Below are positions 25,844-39,000 of a DNA stretch of 64,000 nucleotides, in pieces. Both the position numbers and the translations under genes were made by a program. The notes beneath the pieces were generated by a model. That model saw nothing but the letters and a program-made list of their open reading frames with translations, was not told where the DNA came from and searched no databases. The stretch covers positions 2,581,482-2,645,481 of the forward strand of contig JAQFVV010006309.1 of assembly GCA_028023455.1 (NCBI GenBank), given 5' to 3'. Every line of letters starts with the position of its first letter. Position 1 is the first letter of the stretch. The stretch comes from Epiperipatus broadwayi (taxonomy: Eukaryota > Onychophora > Udeonychophora > Euonychophora > Peripatidae).

Positions 25844-26436
25844 TAGGATATTTGGAAAATACCATAATTAAACAAAAGTGCTGCAAATCTCATAGCATTT
25901 TGTAATATTTATATCTTCTCTGGAATAACAAAACATTGTTGGATTGCAATTTAAAAAATAAATACTATAACTATGGTACTATTTTAGAAAGGCTGTATTT
26001 GAAGGCTATTACTCAGGTCATTTGTTTATATTTATCATTATTATTGCTATATATTTTTTTCATTTAATATATGTATGATTTATTGATATAAATAGTGATA
26101 TAATTTTAGATTAAGTAATAAGCTATCTATAGACCTAAATATAAGAGAGCTACATTTTCCTGAGTTTGAACTTATATTTTTCAGAATAGTAATTGTTTTA
26201 AATTAAAATATTCAATTTTTAAATTTGTATTAACAACTAAGTAGATTCAATATATATATATTAGCATGCTCATTATTTTATTTTATAAAATACAAGCCTA
26301 TCAAGTTAAGTCATGTGATTTATGACTTGATTTTATTTACTATTATAGTTTTGCTTTTAAGTCTTATGCAATGTTATTTGCTAAGGCTATTAATATCTGG
26401 TGTGGCTGAAATGTTTTCATACCCATATAATTATTT

Positions 26437-26560
26437 AAGTTAGATAGCTGCATTTGAAGACATATATATATATATAGTAACCTAGTGTTATTGACACTAA
26501 GTTAGATAGCTGCATTTGAAGACATATATATATATATAGTAACCTAGTGTTATTGACACT
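26437..26560. repeat. exact 62 bp tandem duplication
   Basis: The unit AAGTTAGATAGCTGCATTTG... with a (TA)7 core, ending in TATTGACACT, occurs at 26437-26498 and 26499-26560 with no difference. It is the third exact tandem doubling within 2.3 kb. Confidence 0.95.
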
Positions 26561-28166
26561 TGGTTTACTTGGCATTATTTCTGCAGGAAAACAATGCTAT
26601 TCTTTAAAGAAATAAAAACATAAAATAACAATAGTAATAATTGATTAATAAAGTATGCTATTCACTCACTTTGGCATGTTTTGAGTGAATAACTAATAGA
26701 TTTAGTAATGCAATATCATTTTAAAAAGAACATGAATAATTTAATTAAGATATTAATAATTAAAGCAAATTAATATAGTATAAAAACAAATATCATAAAC
26801 AGTAATTGATTTTGGATGGGTAGAGGGGAGAGTGGATGAGTGTCTTATCATAAAGCACAATAACTTCTGGTAATTTCTTTTTGTAAAAAAAAAAAAATAA
26901 TAATGTTTAAAGAATTATACATCACTGATTGTTAATTTAATGTATTTATTATTATTTTTTTTTATTGTCAAATCACTTTGTAATCTATTTAAATAATACT
27001 AAAACTATATGATTGTAATAGGTTTTTCCTTTCTTTTGTTTATGTTATAATCAAATGATTATTTTTCTGGAAGAGGTCGCTAAAGTCAAGATCATTTTGA
27101 TTTTGAAAAATATAGTCTGCTTTTAGTTTTCAAGGAAGGAACAGTGCTGAAATTTGGTAACTCAATTTTTTTCATTTTATTTTGCAGAAATAAATGTAAT
27201 CAAAGTAAAATTTTAATAATATAATGCGTGGCTAAATTTTTTTGATAAGATATCCTGATTTCCTGTGCCATCTACCTATTTAAAGACCTTTTATACTTAA
27301 AAATTTATTGTCTCGCGCTAAAGTTCAAAAATGACAGATGTAACTAAAAGAGTCACGAAAAATTATATTATATCTAAATTAAGGAAAAGAAGTGATTTCC
27401 AAGAAAAAAATAATTATTTATTAACTTTATGTCATTTATTGATATTTTCTTGGTATAGAAAGAGAAAAAAAAAAATAATTGAAAGAAATATTTGAAACCA
27501 AGGAAAATCAACTAGAAACATTTTCGCGCTCTTTCTCAATATTGTCTGCCTTTACAAGTAATGTAGTTACATACATTAAAATATGTTTTATTCACCAAGA
27601 ATTGTCTGGAAATAATAATAATGATAAATAAGATTAAATTATGCACCTGTATATTTTTTAAAAAAAAAAATAAAAAAATATAAACTTTCTCAGAGTAAAT
27701 ATAGGAAAAGTTATATAGGGGCATTCTTACGGAGAAGTTACCGTTAAAAAAATTTTATAATTCCTAAAGTATGAACAAAACCAAATATCTTAGTGACTTA
27801 ATGATAAAAATAAATGATATACTATATTATACATCAGTTGGAATTATTAAAACTTCCTGTACACGTAAATTGACTGCAGTTATTATCATAATAATCTCTC
27901 GGAAAATTGCGCATTTTCGTCCATAAGTAAGCTAGCTAATATGAATTGTACGTATCGTCAATAAAAAAAAAAAAATATTGTGTATGTTTATCGTCTATAG
28001 TCAAATATTCGTCTATGTTAGAAGTCTATTTTATTTTCTATGGATCCCAAAATTGTAGCAGTTTAATTCAAGTAAGAATTAATCTTCAATTCTGCTATAT
28101 TTTTCTTTACCTAATTTATTAAACGCACAAAATAAGAGAAAACTTTTATTTAAAGGAAATAATACC

Positions 28167-28280
28167 ATGCGTTTATTGTTTTTAAACTTGCTTCGTGAAA
28201 TACGACTGGATAAAGCTCTTCACCTGGACCAATTGATCAACAGAAAAACATTTTCTAATGAGAGAGTATGCACTTGTTAA
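28167..28280 (+). CDS. doubtful short ORF or first-exon candidate
   Basis: A 37-codon frame starts at ATG 28167 in a stretch with more CpG than its surroundings. It reads MRLLFLNLLREIRLDKALHL before DQLINRKTFSNER. A possible donor (GAGA then GTATGC) lies at 28264, just before the frame ends. The residue mix is more protein-like than most frames here. There is no second exon or family match to support it, and chance remains the likelier explanation. Confidence 0.18.
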   Translation: MRLLFLNLLREIRLDKALHLDQLINRKTFSNERVCTC

Positions 28281-28849
28281 TTAATGATTGTTTAAAACTA
28301 AGTTATAAATGATATGTATTTTTTTTTATATCACATAGATTAAAGTCTGTATGGTCAAGTGATATTTAATAGCCTTGTAATGACAGAGGTATGTTTTAAT
28401 ATAATTATTATAGGTTAAGTTGATATTTAACACTGAAAGAAAAAAATCTATAAAATATGTTTTAATTATTACATACAAGTGTAGGTAGAAATTTTGTATG
28501 TTAGATACGTAAAAGAAAAATATTTAGATATTTAAGGGGTGAAATAAATATTGAAAATTATCAGAAGTAACTAAAAAAAAAAAAAATGCTATAACAAAAT
28601 ATTTCTTGTTAAAGTTTTGAAAACGAATTTATACTGTATTAATTGAGGAATTTATTCTTAATTATTCTTAAATAACACATCCACTTTATTTAGTTTAAGA
28701 TAGTATGCTACCAACTATTTTTGAATGTTCCTTTATTAAAATTAAAATTATTATACTTTTATTCTATGATGTCCATTGAATTCAGATGTTGATCAAAGTA
28801 TACCCGGTAACATAAGTTTATTATAATCAGTGTATTTACTTATCCTGCC

Positions 28850-29330
28850 CAGATACAGCATTGGTATATGCTTAATATTCGCATAGGTAATAATTATAAT
28901 GTATTTATTTTGTGGGATGAAAAATGATCTCCCCAAAAGCTTTGTTTTCCATGAGAGGAAGATTTTAAATATAATGTTCGGGTATGTTTATAGCCCAAGT
29001 GATCGATTCTCATAGATAGGACGATCAAGAATTTATCTAGCATTTAGTATGCTTCATTCGTTTAAATCCCAGGAGAGGATTGTATTAGGTGTGTGTTCGT
29101 TGTATGCCCAAGTAAGAGGCAAGAAACCACCAAAATATTTTAATGTAGTAGATTACTTTACATACCTTCGTGGTTATTCCATATTCCTCATGTGAAAATA
29201 AAGATAGCTCCACCATGGAAGGTGTTGATTATTGTGCTTAATTTTGAAAGTTCGGGCAAGATAAAGGTTATATTGGAGGTGTTAGTTCCTCAAGATCCAC
29301 TTTAGTATAAATAGTGCGTTAGTAACTAAG
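28850..29330 (+). other. GC-richer island, possible decayed element with TATA-like site
   Basis: This stretch is richer in GC and CpG than its flanks and holds an open but ATG-less frame at about 29140-29300 (PSWLFHIPHVKIKIAPPWK inside it). It ends in AGTATAAATAGTGCGTTA (29304-29321). A near-identical word, AGTATAAAAAGTGCGTTGA, occurs at 37127-37145. It could be a remnant of an LTR or other element with its own promoter. No LTR pair was found. Confidence 0.25.
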
Positions 29331-30975
29331 ATCAATATCTGTATTGTGCTGCTAAATATTGCTAGTATTTGACAAGTAAATCAATGGAGAAAGTAATTAA
29401 AATTGCGTAATTTAAAACGCTTATTTACTGAAGGAATATTCAAATGCAATATTTAATTCTGGTTAGTAATTAAATAATACTCATATTTAAAATTATACGT
29501 ATGAATAAAATTTGTGTCATAACTTAAGTTAGCATTAAGTTAAATGTAAGATGGTAAGTGTAACTTCTGATAACTGGCCTATAATTAGAATAGGTTATCC
29601 CATTGAATACCATAAATAAAGTAAATGTATTAGAAATAAATTTAATATTTTGCGTATTGCATATGATGGGATTAATCATTTAAAAAAAAAAAATAGTTAG
29701 TCAATAATTTTGAATAAAAGCTTCTACAAGGTTACCAAAATTTAATAAACAATGTATTGGTAATGAAATGTACTTTTAGTTAATCAATCCATATGATTGC
29801 ATACAGGAGAAGTAGTAACCTCTAGTCCATAACCAAAAGAGTATACAGATTAATGTCAGTTATATTTTATATTTTTGTATTACTATGGGATCATTGAATA
29901 AATGTTCATATTTTTTTTTGTGATAATAATAAATTATAGTCTTGTTAAAATTTGTTGTAGATTCATTTTTTTGTTTTTATATGCTAAATATAAGTGTTTG
30001 CACAATATTTGCAAAACCTTTTCTTGAGTCCGAAATCATTCCAAATTCTTAAAAACTTAATATACCAGATAAATAAAGTTGAGCAGATCGGAATATGTCA
30101 TTATATTTTAGTTTAATGATAATTATTTATGGAGTTGAAAACTTAAGACTAAACATTCACCTTTGTGTAAAGAAAAAAAATGAATTTATTCCCAAACCAT
30201 TAACTTTGGTTGCACATTATTCCATTCCCATTTAGTTAAATTGTCTAAGTAATAAATCTTAGTTATATTATTGTGTTGTCATGGATGATGGAAGGACACA
30301 AAAAGCACCCTTGTCTTTTTATTATTCTGACTGAGATTCTGAAAAAAAAAAAAAAAGGCTGTGTTATTCAAAATTATACGTCATTATTGAATAGAATTAT
30401 CATCTCTTTAAATAATATAGCAGTTGATATGAGAGATGAAGACACATTGAATTTAAGTAAAATAAATGTTTCCTATAGCCGACCAGAATGCCAGTCATAT
30501 GCGACAACACAATACTGCCGAGCATTTCCTTACATGAAACAAAGAACCCTGAGATTAATATTATTATAATTATTCTTTAAATTAATAAGTGATCAATTAT
30601 TGTTGTTATTACAATCGTGGCATGGCTTAAGAGAATTGAATGTACAATTGTATTATATCAAAAGTATTTTAGATCATATTGGAAAATTAATGGATATGTT
30701 GCTTTATTTTTTTTTGGTTGCCTTAACAACAACCTGAAAAATTGGTGTCAACAAGTGCAGACAAAATAACCTAATACAGCTCAGAGTATGATTAGTGTCT
30801 AAGTGCAAACTAAAATAATAAAGAATTACAGAATTTAATGAGAATAAAGAGACATAGATAGGTTAGAATATATATATATATCTGAAAACTTCAGATTTTC
30901 TACTTAATTGTTAAGTAACAGGTAAATGCTGTTTTTGAGTTGGTATTTTAGATCTAGTGTCTAAAATATTTACCA

Positions 30976-31015
30976 CCCCACTGAAAATAGCTAATAGCTT
31001 GAAACCAGTTTGGGG
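30976..31015 (+). ncRNA. diverged hammerhead-like motif, third variant
   Basis: CCCCA before the core pairs perfectly with TGGGG after the cleavage position (31011-31015). The core is CTGAAAA (30981-30987; the conserved second G is now A). Helix II is AGCT-AAT-AGCT (30989-30999), then T, GAAA at 31001-31004, C, CA, and GTT as cleavage triplet. The layout is intact but the core substitution should inactivate it. The downstream word TAGATAGAGAGATT resembles that after the 24.4 kb copy (CGATAGAGATTTTG). Confidence 0.45.
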
Positions 31016-31524
31016 ATATGATTGTTTCTAGATAGAGAGATTTGGTTAGAGCTATTATCATGATTATTATATATATATATGGCTGCAAAAAGAAGTTTGC
31101 TGTTAACTGAAAGGAGATTGTTTGATTCATCTTGGGGGTTCTAAAGGTACTGACCAGGGCAAGTTCATAATGTCCACACCATACATTATGTAACTATTCA
31201 TATAATATATGAACATAGTTGAGCTGCTCATTAACATGCAATAGCATGCATTTATTGACTTTGTACATCTGAGTTTAAGTTCAAGAAACACTATGGGGTT
31301 TTTTCTGTTTCCTGACAAGGCAGAATGAATGTGTGTGTGAATGAAATTTTTTTTAAATAGATAAATACAATCATGACAGAGAAAAATAAATGATGTCCCT
31401 TATTACTAGAAGACTGTAAAGTCATCAGCCAAGAAAGCAATTGGTGGTTAAAACCAGAGGGTTCCATGAATCTCCTGATTGCAGACCCAAGTTGCCATTT
31501 GATAATGACTTTTTATTTAGATAT

Positions 31525-34225
31525 TTACAATTCCAGATCACTGTCAAGTGAAGGAAGATTGCAAGAATTGGAAAAAAATTGTCTCATATTAAATGGGACA
31601 TTATAGGTCTTTGTGAAGTTAGAAGAAAAGGTGAAAAGACAATTGATTTAAAAAGTGGGCATATATTCTATTACAAAGTCACCAATATTGAAAATATAAG
31701 TGGAATAGGATTTATTATAAATAAACTGTGGAACGATGACATTGTGGAGCTTGATGATATATTGGACAATGTAACAAAATGAGTTATTCAACTTATTAGC
31801 AGATACCAAATTGCAGATAATTCAGATTTATTTTCCTTTAAGTTAGAATATTTTTATATGGCTGTACAAAATGCTTTTGATCAGATTAAACAACATTTTA
31901 AAATTGTTATGATAGACTCCAAAGCTAGAATTGGTAGCAAATGAAATATGAAAGTGCTATGGGTAAATTTGGTTATGGTAATAAAATGTGAAGTTTGCAA
32001 AAAAAAGAAAAACTTTATATTATGAATGCTTTTTTTGAAAAAAAATGTTAAAAAGAAATGGACTTGGAAGCATCCAAATGAAGCCACAGCAGAATTGGAT
32101 TATATTTCAATTTAAAACAAAATACTCATTTCAAGATTGTAATGTCTTTAATATATTCAACACAGGAAGTGATCATTGATTAGTAAAATTTAAGATATGT
32201 GTTAATGCAAAACTAGAGAAACAAAAGTTATTAAGAAAAACAATATTTACAGTTGATGTTCCGGATTTTCAGAAACATTCTAATGAATTTAAATTAGAAC
32301 TTGCAAATCATTTCCATGTATTAGTTGATTTTGAACATGATTTCAATGTGAATGGAATTAATAGGGAAATAATTGATACACTATTAAAAACTGTAAGAAT
32401 AACTGGTAGAAAAAAGTAGCAATTGACCTATAAAATTTCAGCTGAGGAATTTGAAGATACATAACAATGATACATTAAAAAAGTTTTAATATCCCAAATT
32501 TTGTAAAATTGTGCAAAAAAAAGTTGATAATGAAATAAGAAAGTATAATGGTGAAATAGCAAAGAAACCATGGCAGAGAATAAAAGGTCTCAAGAGTGTG
32601 AAGCAACATTTTGCTATTAGTAGGAAACATATCTGCAATAAGAAAAAAAAGATGGAACTATTACTAAAAAGAGAAATGACATCATGAAATGTGTAGAAGG
32701 GTTCTATCAAGGATTATATAGTAATAAAGAACAAGTATCTTCTATATATATTTATTTTCTGAATTTTCCAGGATTTTAAATGAAGAAGTGAGACATGCAA
32801 TTAAATTTATGAAAAGGGAAAAGCTCCAGATAATGATGGAATTGTAATCGATATATTAAAAGAAGCATGTGAAGAAATAAAAAAAAAATTGGCAAAGTTA
32901 TATACCAAATTTCTAAATGATAAAGTTGTACCAAATGATTGGAAGAATGCAGTATTAATATTAATATATAAAAAGGGGATAAAGAAGATATTAGAAATTA
33001 CACACCTATCAGTCGTTTATCAGTTTTATACAAAATTTTTACTAAGATAATTACCTTTATTTGGATTTCAACCAACCAAAAGAACAAGCTGAAATTAAAA
33101 GAAGTTTTCATACTATAGATCATATCCAAGTATTCAGAGAAGTTGCAGAAAGAACCAATGAGTATGAGTTGCCATTATGCTTTGGATTGTAGATTATGAA
33201 AAGGCACTTGATTCTATAAGCATTTCTTTAGTGATTAAAGCATTGGATAGACTCAGGATAATGTCATATTTTGAAGAATATTTATAAAAATGCAACAGCT
33301 ACAATTAGATTATATAATGATACTAGGATGATTAAATTGAGAAGGGTGTAAGACAGGTAACTCCATATCACCAAAACATTTTACTGTACTGCTGCAAGAA
33401 GCATTTTGTGGATTGAAATGGGAAGCTAAAGGAATAAAAGTAAATTGAGATTATTTAAGTGATTAGATTTTGCAGATGATGTAGTTGGTTTTTTCTAATA
33501 ATGCTTATGTTGCAAGAGTTAACAGATGAAAGTAAAAAAGTAAGACTAAAGGTCAATGTTAAAAAGACTAAAGTAATGTTCAATGAATTTTCGCAAAAGA
33601 TAAAAGTAAAACTTGATGATAATCAGTTTGAAGAAGTTAACAACTACAAATATCTTGGTCAGATTATTACTACAGATGGAAACATAATAGATGAAATTAA
33701 TTATAGAATTAAATTTGGTTGGAGTGCTTTTAGTAGAAATAACATTATATTAAAAGGAAATATGCATATGTGTTTGCAAAGAAAGGTTTTTTATAAACAT
33801 GTTTTACCAGTATTACTTATGGATCTGAGACATGAACATTTAATAGAAGAGCAATACAGAGACTTCAGACCAGTTATAGAAATATGGAGAGATGAATAAC
33901 AAGAGAAGAGAATGCAATATATGGATAAGAGAACAAACAGATGTAACTAGCATTGAAACAATCAAAAGATGAAATGGAGTTAGGCTGCAAATATTTCTAA
34001 AAGAAATGATAATAGATGGGCAATTGAAATTTTTAACTAGTTTCCAAAAGAGTGTAAAAGACCCAGAAAGAGATCACATTTTACATAGATAAAATAAGAA
34101 AGTGTGCACGGGTGATATGGAGAAGAGAGTTTAAAGATCAGAGATGGTTGGAGAGACCTTCATCCTGCAGTGGATTGATTATGGCTGTGGATGATGATGA
34201 TAATTGTGATGATTATATATATTAT
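31525..34225 (+). pseudogene. RTE-type LINE, decayed
   Basis: Reading across frames gives, in order: an AP-type endonuclease start (SSEGRLQELE, then LSHIKWDIIGLCEVRRKGE at about 31577-31635); its C-terminal end, WKHPNEATAELDYIS and FNTGSDH (32065-32180); then reverse transcriptase. The latter shows PDNDGIVIDILKEACEE, VPNDWKNAVLILIYKKG and NYTPISRLSVLYKIF (32825-33045), a decayed catalytic box FADDVV (about 33470) and YKYLGQIITTDGNI (33645-33690). The last coding part, ending near 34190, is followed by a GATGATGAT-type tail, as usual for RTE elements. Many stops and frameshifts break it, so it is dead. The EN-RT order without a separate gag, and these motifs, are RTE-like. Confidence 0.85.
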
Positions 34226-34961
34226 ATTTTGATTAACTATATGCTTATATGAAGTATAGAAAGTAGATATATCTTGAACTTTCTTATATTTCAGAAATTA
34301 TAAACATTCTATAATATTTCTTGTTACATATGTGCTTGTATTTAACATGCAATAAGTGGAGATTGATGTGGAATCATCTAAGAAAACATGAAGTTAATGT
34401 CAATAAAAAATATATTGCTTAGGACATAATGGGATTATATTTTAATGTTTATTTGCCATATATATTTTTTTATTTTAATTTATATCAATTTGTTACAATG
34501 CAAATTTAATGGTTAATCAAATTTGTATGAGGTGACATTCATTAATTGATCATCCTATATGATTCATTAGAAGTAATTACAAAATTAGCTCAGAACTAAA
34601 AAACCATAGGTAAGAAAGTACAATTACATATCATTTTCTTTGTATTAAATTTAATGTTTATTATTGGAACAGGTATAGATTTTATACAGCAATAAATTAA
34701 TTGATATTTAATAAGTAATTAGAAACTTATTGTAATTATTTTGTTAATAACAAATAGTAGTCATATTAAGATAGAAATTATTTATGAATTGATTTGATGA
34801 TTGGAAGATACAAATGTGATTATTATTGAAGATGAGCAACAATAATGGTAATTAGATGTTTGTTTATTTTATTTTAAATCATTATTGATTAAATTAAATA
34901 TTACATTGAGTTAGTATACATTCATCAAGATCATAATCTTATTCAGTTACAAAACTGGTAA

Positions 34962-35121
34962 TAAAGTAATATTTATTAAGGCTATAACTTTAAGACTATG
35001 TGCCTGAAAAAACGACAGTAGGGACCTCTGCAAATCATGTGTTAAAGATTTTCCGAGGTCCCTACTGCCATTTTTTCAGGCACATAGTCTTAAGGTTATA
35101 GCCTTAATAAATATTACTTTA
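34962..35121. mobile_element. foldback element with 67 bp arms
   Basis: Arms 34962-35028 and 35055-35121 are inverted complements with about four mismatches around a 26 base loop. The outer motif AAAGTAATATTTATTAAGGC matches the terminal motif of the element at 1671-2259. The sequence just right of the arm (TATGTGCTTTATAAATATAAT) resembles the matching flank at 1913-1940. It is therefore a diverged relative of that element. No coding capacity. Confidence 0.75.
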
Positions 35122-35188
35122 AGTAATGAGTATGTGCTTTATAAATATAATTATTAGAGCTGGTAATAGTAATATATTTTATTTTGTT

Positions 35189-36538
35189 ATAAATTAGAAT
35201 GATAGAGAAGTCGGCAATCTGGTCGATTATGACAGGCAAGCAAATTCCTGGCATATTTAAGGCTCCACCTCAGAAGTTCCTGGGTTTTCAGCTAATGGCC
35301 TCCCCATCTAAAATGAGGAAGGAAATTGAAAACAATTTAACGACTAAGATAACAAAATTTATTGGATAGTTGGAGAAGATTTATTTGTCTTTGTTCGGGA
35401 AAATCGCACTGATGAATGCTGTCATGCTCCCCAAGATTACATACTTCCTTGCAGATTTCTCACCAATGAAAGCCTTTATAAGGAATGCTGAAACCCAATG
35501 TAGGAAGCTGTGTTGGGGGGGGGGAAGCTCCTGTCATCAGCCTGCACCTCCTACAGAAACCTAAACAGATCAAAATCTTATTAATACAGTGTTTTCATAA
35601 TGTACTTACCAGATTATTTATGAAAAATCCAGATATGGAAGGGCCAATATTTCCAGAAGAAATAACTCCTACCAATAGGCCACCTCCCAAAAGTGGAAGG
35701 CTTTGGATTCTAAAGCAAATCTCTATAGTATTTAACCATCTAAAAATGAAGCCAGGAACAATGTTTAATAACAAACTAAACTACTGGAACACATATGATC
35801 TTATGAATCCGGAAGAAACTAAAATTGACAATATTTTTTCGATTGGAATATCGAGGTTCTCCAGGTTGACCAAACGTCTAAAATTGGAACCGAGGTTTGT
35901 TGATTTTTTAATCAAGGTTAACCTTGGGGCCTTGCCTACTGCTGACTTCCTACATAGTAAAAGGAATTATAATCTGGACCCTATATGCGCACTATGTAGA
36001 CGTAGTGATGAGACAATGGCACATATATTGGAGGAGTGTCAAATTTGGAATAGCCTAAGAAACACTTTTAAATCTTTCATTAAAAACAAAAAATCAGCTT
36101 GTGTAAATTTGACTAAGGCCTTCAAGAGTAGACATTTTGGGGTCATAAGATTGGCAACATTCATAAATTTTTCCATTTGGTCTTTGAGAAATAAGACTAT
36201 CTTCGAGAGTGGATAAAAATATGACATGATGAAAATGTCTTTACAATTACTAAAAGAAATAAAAGAATTAGACCAAAAATTTTCTCAGAATTGGACATTC
36301 AACCAGTCCTGGGCCCTAATAAATCTAAAATAAAATGTAGTACCAATGATGAAAAGAATATAAAGTCTTAATGTAATTGACATGAAATTAATTGCTTTTT
36401 GTTTATATATATACAAGTGTAACCTCTGATTTTGTTGACTAGTCTCATTTGAGATCAATATGTAATTGTCCTTCCTTTTGTAAATGATTCTTATGGTTTG
36501 TGAATAAAATTTCCTTTTGAAAGATAAATTAGAATGAT
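35189..36538 (+). pseudogene. 5'-truncated L1/Tx1-like LINE with 15 bp TSD
   Basis: ATAAATTAGAATGAT at 35189-35203 recurs at 36524-36538, so the insertion is 35204-36523. It holds only the C-terminal part of the second LINE protein. PPQKFLGFQL comes first, then YLSLFGKIALMNAVMLPKIT, typical of the region after the reverse transcriptase, and the Cys-His end CALCRRSDETMAHILEEC (about 35986-36040) with the tail up to 36216. A TAG stop (about 35368) and a frameshift in the G10 run near 35514-35523 break the frame. An AATAAA sits at 36503 shortly before the 3' end. Severe 5' truncation plus a clean target duplication is classic target-primed insertion. Confidence 0.88.
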
Positions 36539-38830
36539 TTGCTTTAATTATATTTAAAGTTCATTAAGGTGGATTGTAAATTCAGAATAAATATTAAATT
36601 TTAATATTAATATTTGATTATAATAAATCTAACAATCTTTTACATCCTTTAACAATTATAATTTAAAGTTTTAATAACTTTGCTTTAATACATTCAAGAG
36701 TAATTGGATGTAATTTGACAATTATACTTGAGTAAGCATCAAATAGGAATATATCATTTATTTTATTGATTATTATGATTGGATACTGAAAATATTAAAG
36801 TTATTTAATAATAATTTATTTTGTAATTATATAACTTGGTAAAAGTGGAAAGATATGTTAGATTAATTGATGTTGTATTTTTATTAAATAATTCATCTTA
36901 TTATATTTGACTTAGTAAATACAAGTAGTGGAATTGTATAGTTGAGTTAGTATTATATTTTATTTTTATTCTAATTAGCAATCAATTATTGAGTTATATA
37001 TTTTGTTATATATTATTGACATTGTAAACTTGTAGGGCAGATTAAGATTATTATTTCATCCATCTATAAATTATTTCATTTAAATATAAATAGAAATAAA
37101 GTTTGACTTTTGGTGAAGTTTGTAGTAGTATAAAAAGTGCGTTGATTCATGAGGAATATTAATGTGTATCTGTGTAATTCTTTGTCGTTATTTTTATTCT
37201 GCTATAAGGGATTTATATAATAGGTATATGCTGTTGTTTAGAAGATAGTTATATTTGGTTTTATTGCTTTATCTTTAACTTATTGTAAATAATGCTTATA
37301 TTTTAAGGTAGTTTGGTGTAATATTTTACTCATTTTTTATCCTAAATGTTATTGAAATTTATAAAAATATAAAGAAGATTAATATCATTTTTTTATTAGC
37401 TTAAGTATTAGATTGTTATTCATTGTAGTTTATTATTTTCATTCTTTTGCAAATGATGCTACAATTCACAGGCATTAATAAATTAGGATTGTTCTTCTTT
37501 GGTTCATATTTTATCCTATTACAAATGGTGATCAATAATTAGACTGTGATTCATGATACAGTATGACTCATAATTTTATTCTGTTATAAATGGCATTCAA
37601 CTTCAGAGTACATTTTTATTCAGTTGCAAATAATGACCAACAATTGTGTTATGTTTTTATTTAGATTCTATTAAAGCTTTGATTTTCCATAGTCGTTATA
37701 GTTATTCAGTTAAAAATGACTCTCAAATCTGTGAAACATTAAAAGAAGATCATACCTTCTTATTTATTCTGTTACAAATGGTGCTGAAATTTGCAGGCAT
37801 TATGAAACCAGGACCATTATTTAACCAACCACATATTTATTCTGTTACAATATATATAAGAAAAATTACCCCAAATTCACACTCAACCAGAATGGCCAAA
37901 AAATAAACTCTAAACACTATTAAAGGTTTGACTGTTACAAGAATATTCATTATTAAAAATTTATGATTCTGAAGCAATTAACATATTTAATAGTTCTTTT
38001 AATATTAAGGGTGTATGGGAGGTAAAGGGAATTGTGGGTAATGTTTAATTTAAATATGTTATTTTGTAGTTCTTTACACTTGAGAAGTTTACTTGTAGCA
38101 GTGAAACCATTGATAGTGTTTTAGAGTTGATTTTTTGGCTATTCTGATTGAGTGGTAAATTTGGGGTAATTTTGATCATTTATTGACTACTTTAGTTTTT
38201 TGATTTTAATATATATATATATATATATATTAGTGATCCTAGGCAAAAATTCAGAATTGCAGTATTTTATCACTATGAATACATCTCACATAAAATGCAA
38301 TTATTTTTGAATAAGTGCAAAATATTTTATTATTAAACTGCAAAGAGAAATTAAAATTTGATTTACTATTGGTACATAACACATTTGTGAATTAAATATA
38401 TATCCCATTAATAAAACATTATATGATCTCTTGTATTTTCTTTTTTTCCTGATATTTATGCTATTAGTACAAAACTAGTGGGAATTAACCGCTGTTTTTA
38501 AAGTTCAAATAATTTTTTTTTTTTTTACACAACCATATAAATATATTGTTTTCATTTTTAAATTATTGGAAAAGGTTTTAAATTTACATTTTAATAATTT
38601 ACATAAATAATAATTTACATAAATCTCCCAAAAATTTTTATAACATAAATTAATCATGTATTGTATCATATTTTTAAATTAATAGATATAAAATAAAGAC
38701 ATAATTTATTAATGTTATGATGGAATTAACATAATAAAAGAATAATATTTAAGTTAGTTATTAAAAAATAATAATTTTTTATTATATTATACTTTCAAAA
38801 TGTAACCAGATTTAAAACAAAATTATAGAT
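36539..38830. other. no gene seen
   Basis: AT-rich DNA. A TATA-like word, AGTATAAAAAGTGCGTTGA, lies at 37127-37145. The frame at 37646-37906 lacks splice borders or recognisable motifs. (TA)n occurs at about 38211-38230. Confidence 0.4.
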
Positions 38831-39000
38831 ATAATAAAGAATGGAAATGAGGAGATAATATATTATAAATTTAATGAAGAAACTGATTTGGTCTCAAGAA
38901 TTGTCAATTAGTAGTAATTAATAATTTCTTGATAACATCAAAGACTAATGGCTATTTTTATTTGCATGGATATTATCTCCTCATTTCTATTTTTTATTAT
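38831..39000. mobile_element. 170 bp inverted-repeat element (MITE-like)
   Basis: The 31 bp arms at 38831-38861 and 38970-39000 are inverted complements with two mismatches (core GAAATGAGGAGATAATAT). No open frame is present between them. No clear target duplication is visible. The inner words TTCTTGATAACATCAAAGACTA resemble TACTTGGCAACATCAAAAGCTA at 47830-47851, suggesting a related copy just right of the 47.7 kb microsatellite. Confidence 0.6.

Noticed and set aside
30470-30565. Possible exon after GTTTCCTATAG with CRAFPYMKQRTL
   Set aside because: The acceptor is fair and the stretch is GC-richer, but there is no donor, no second exon and no family pattern.
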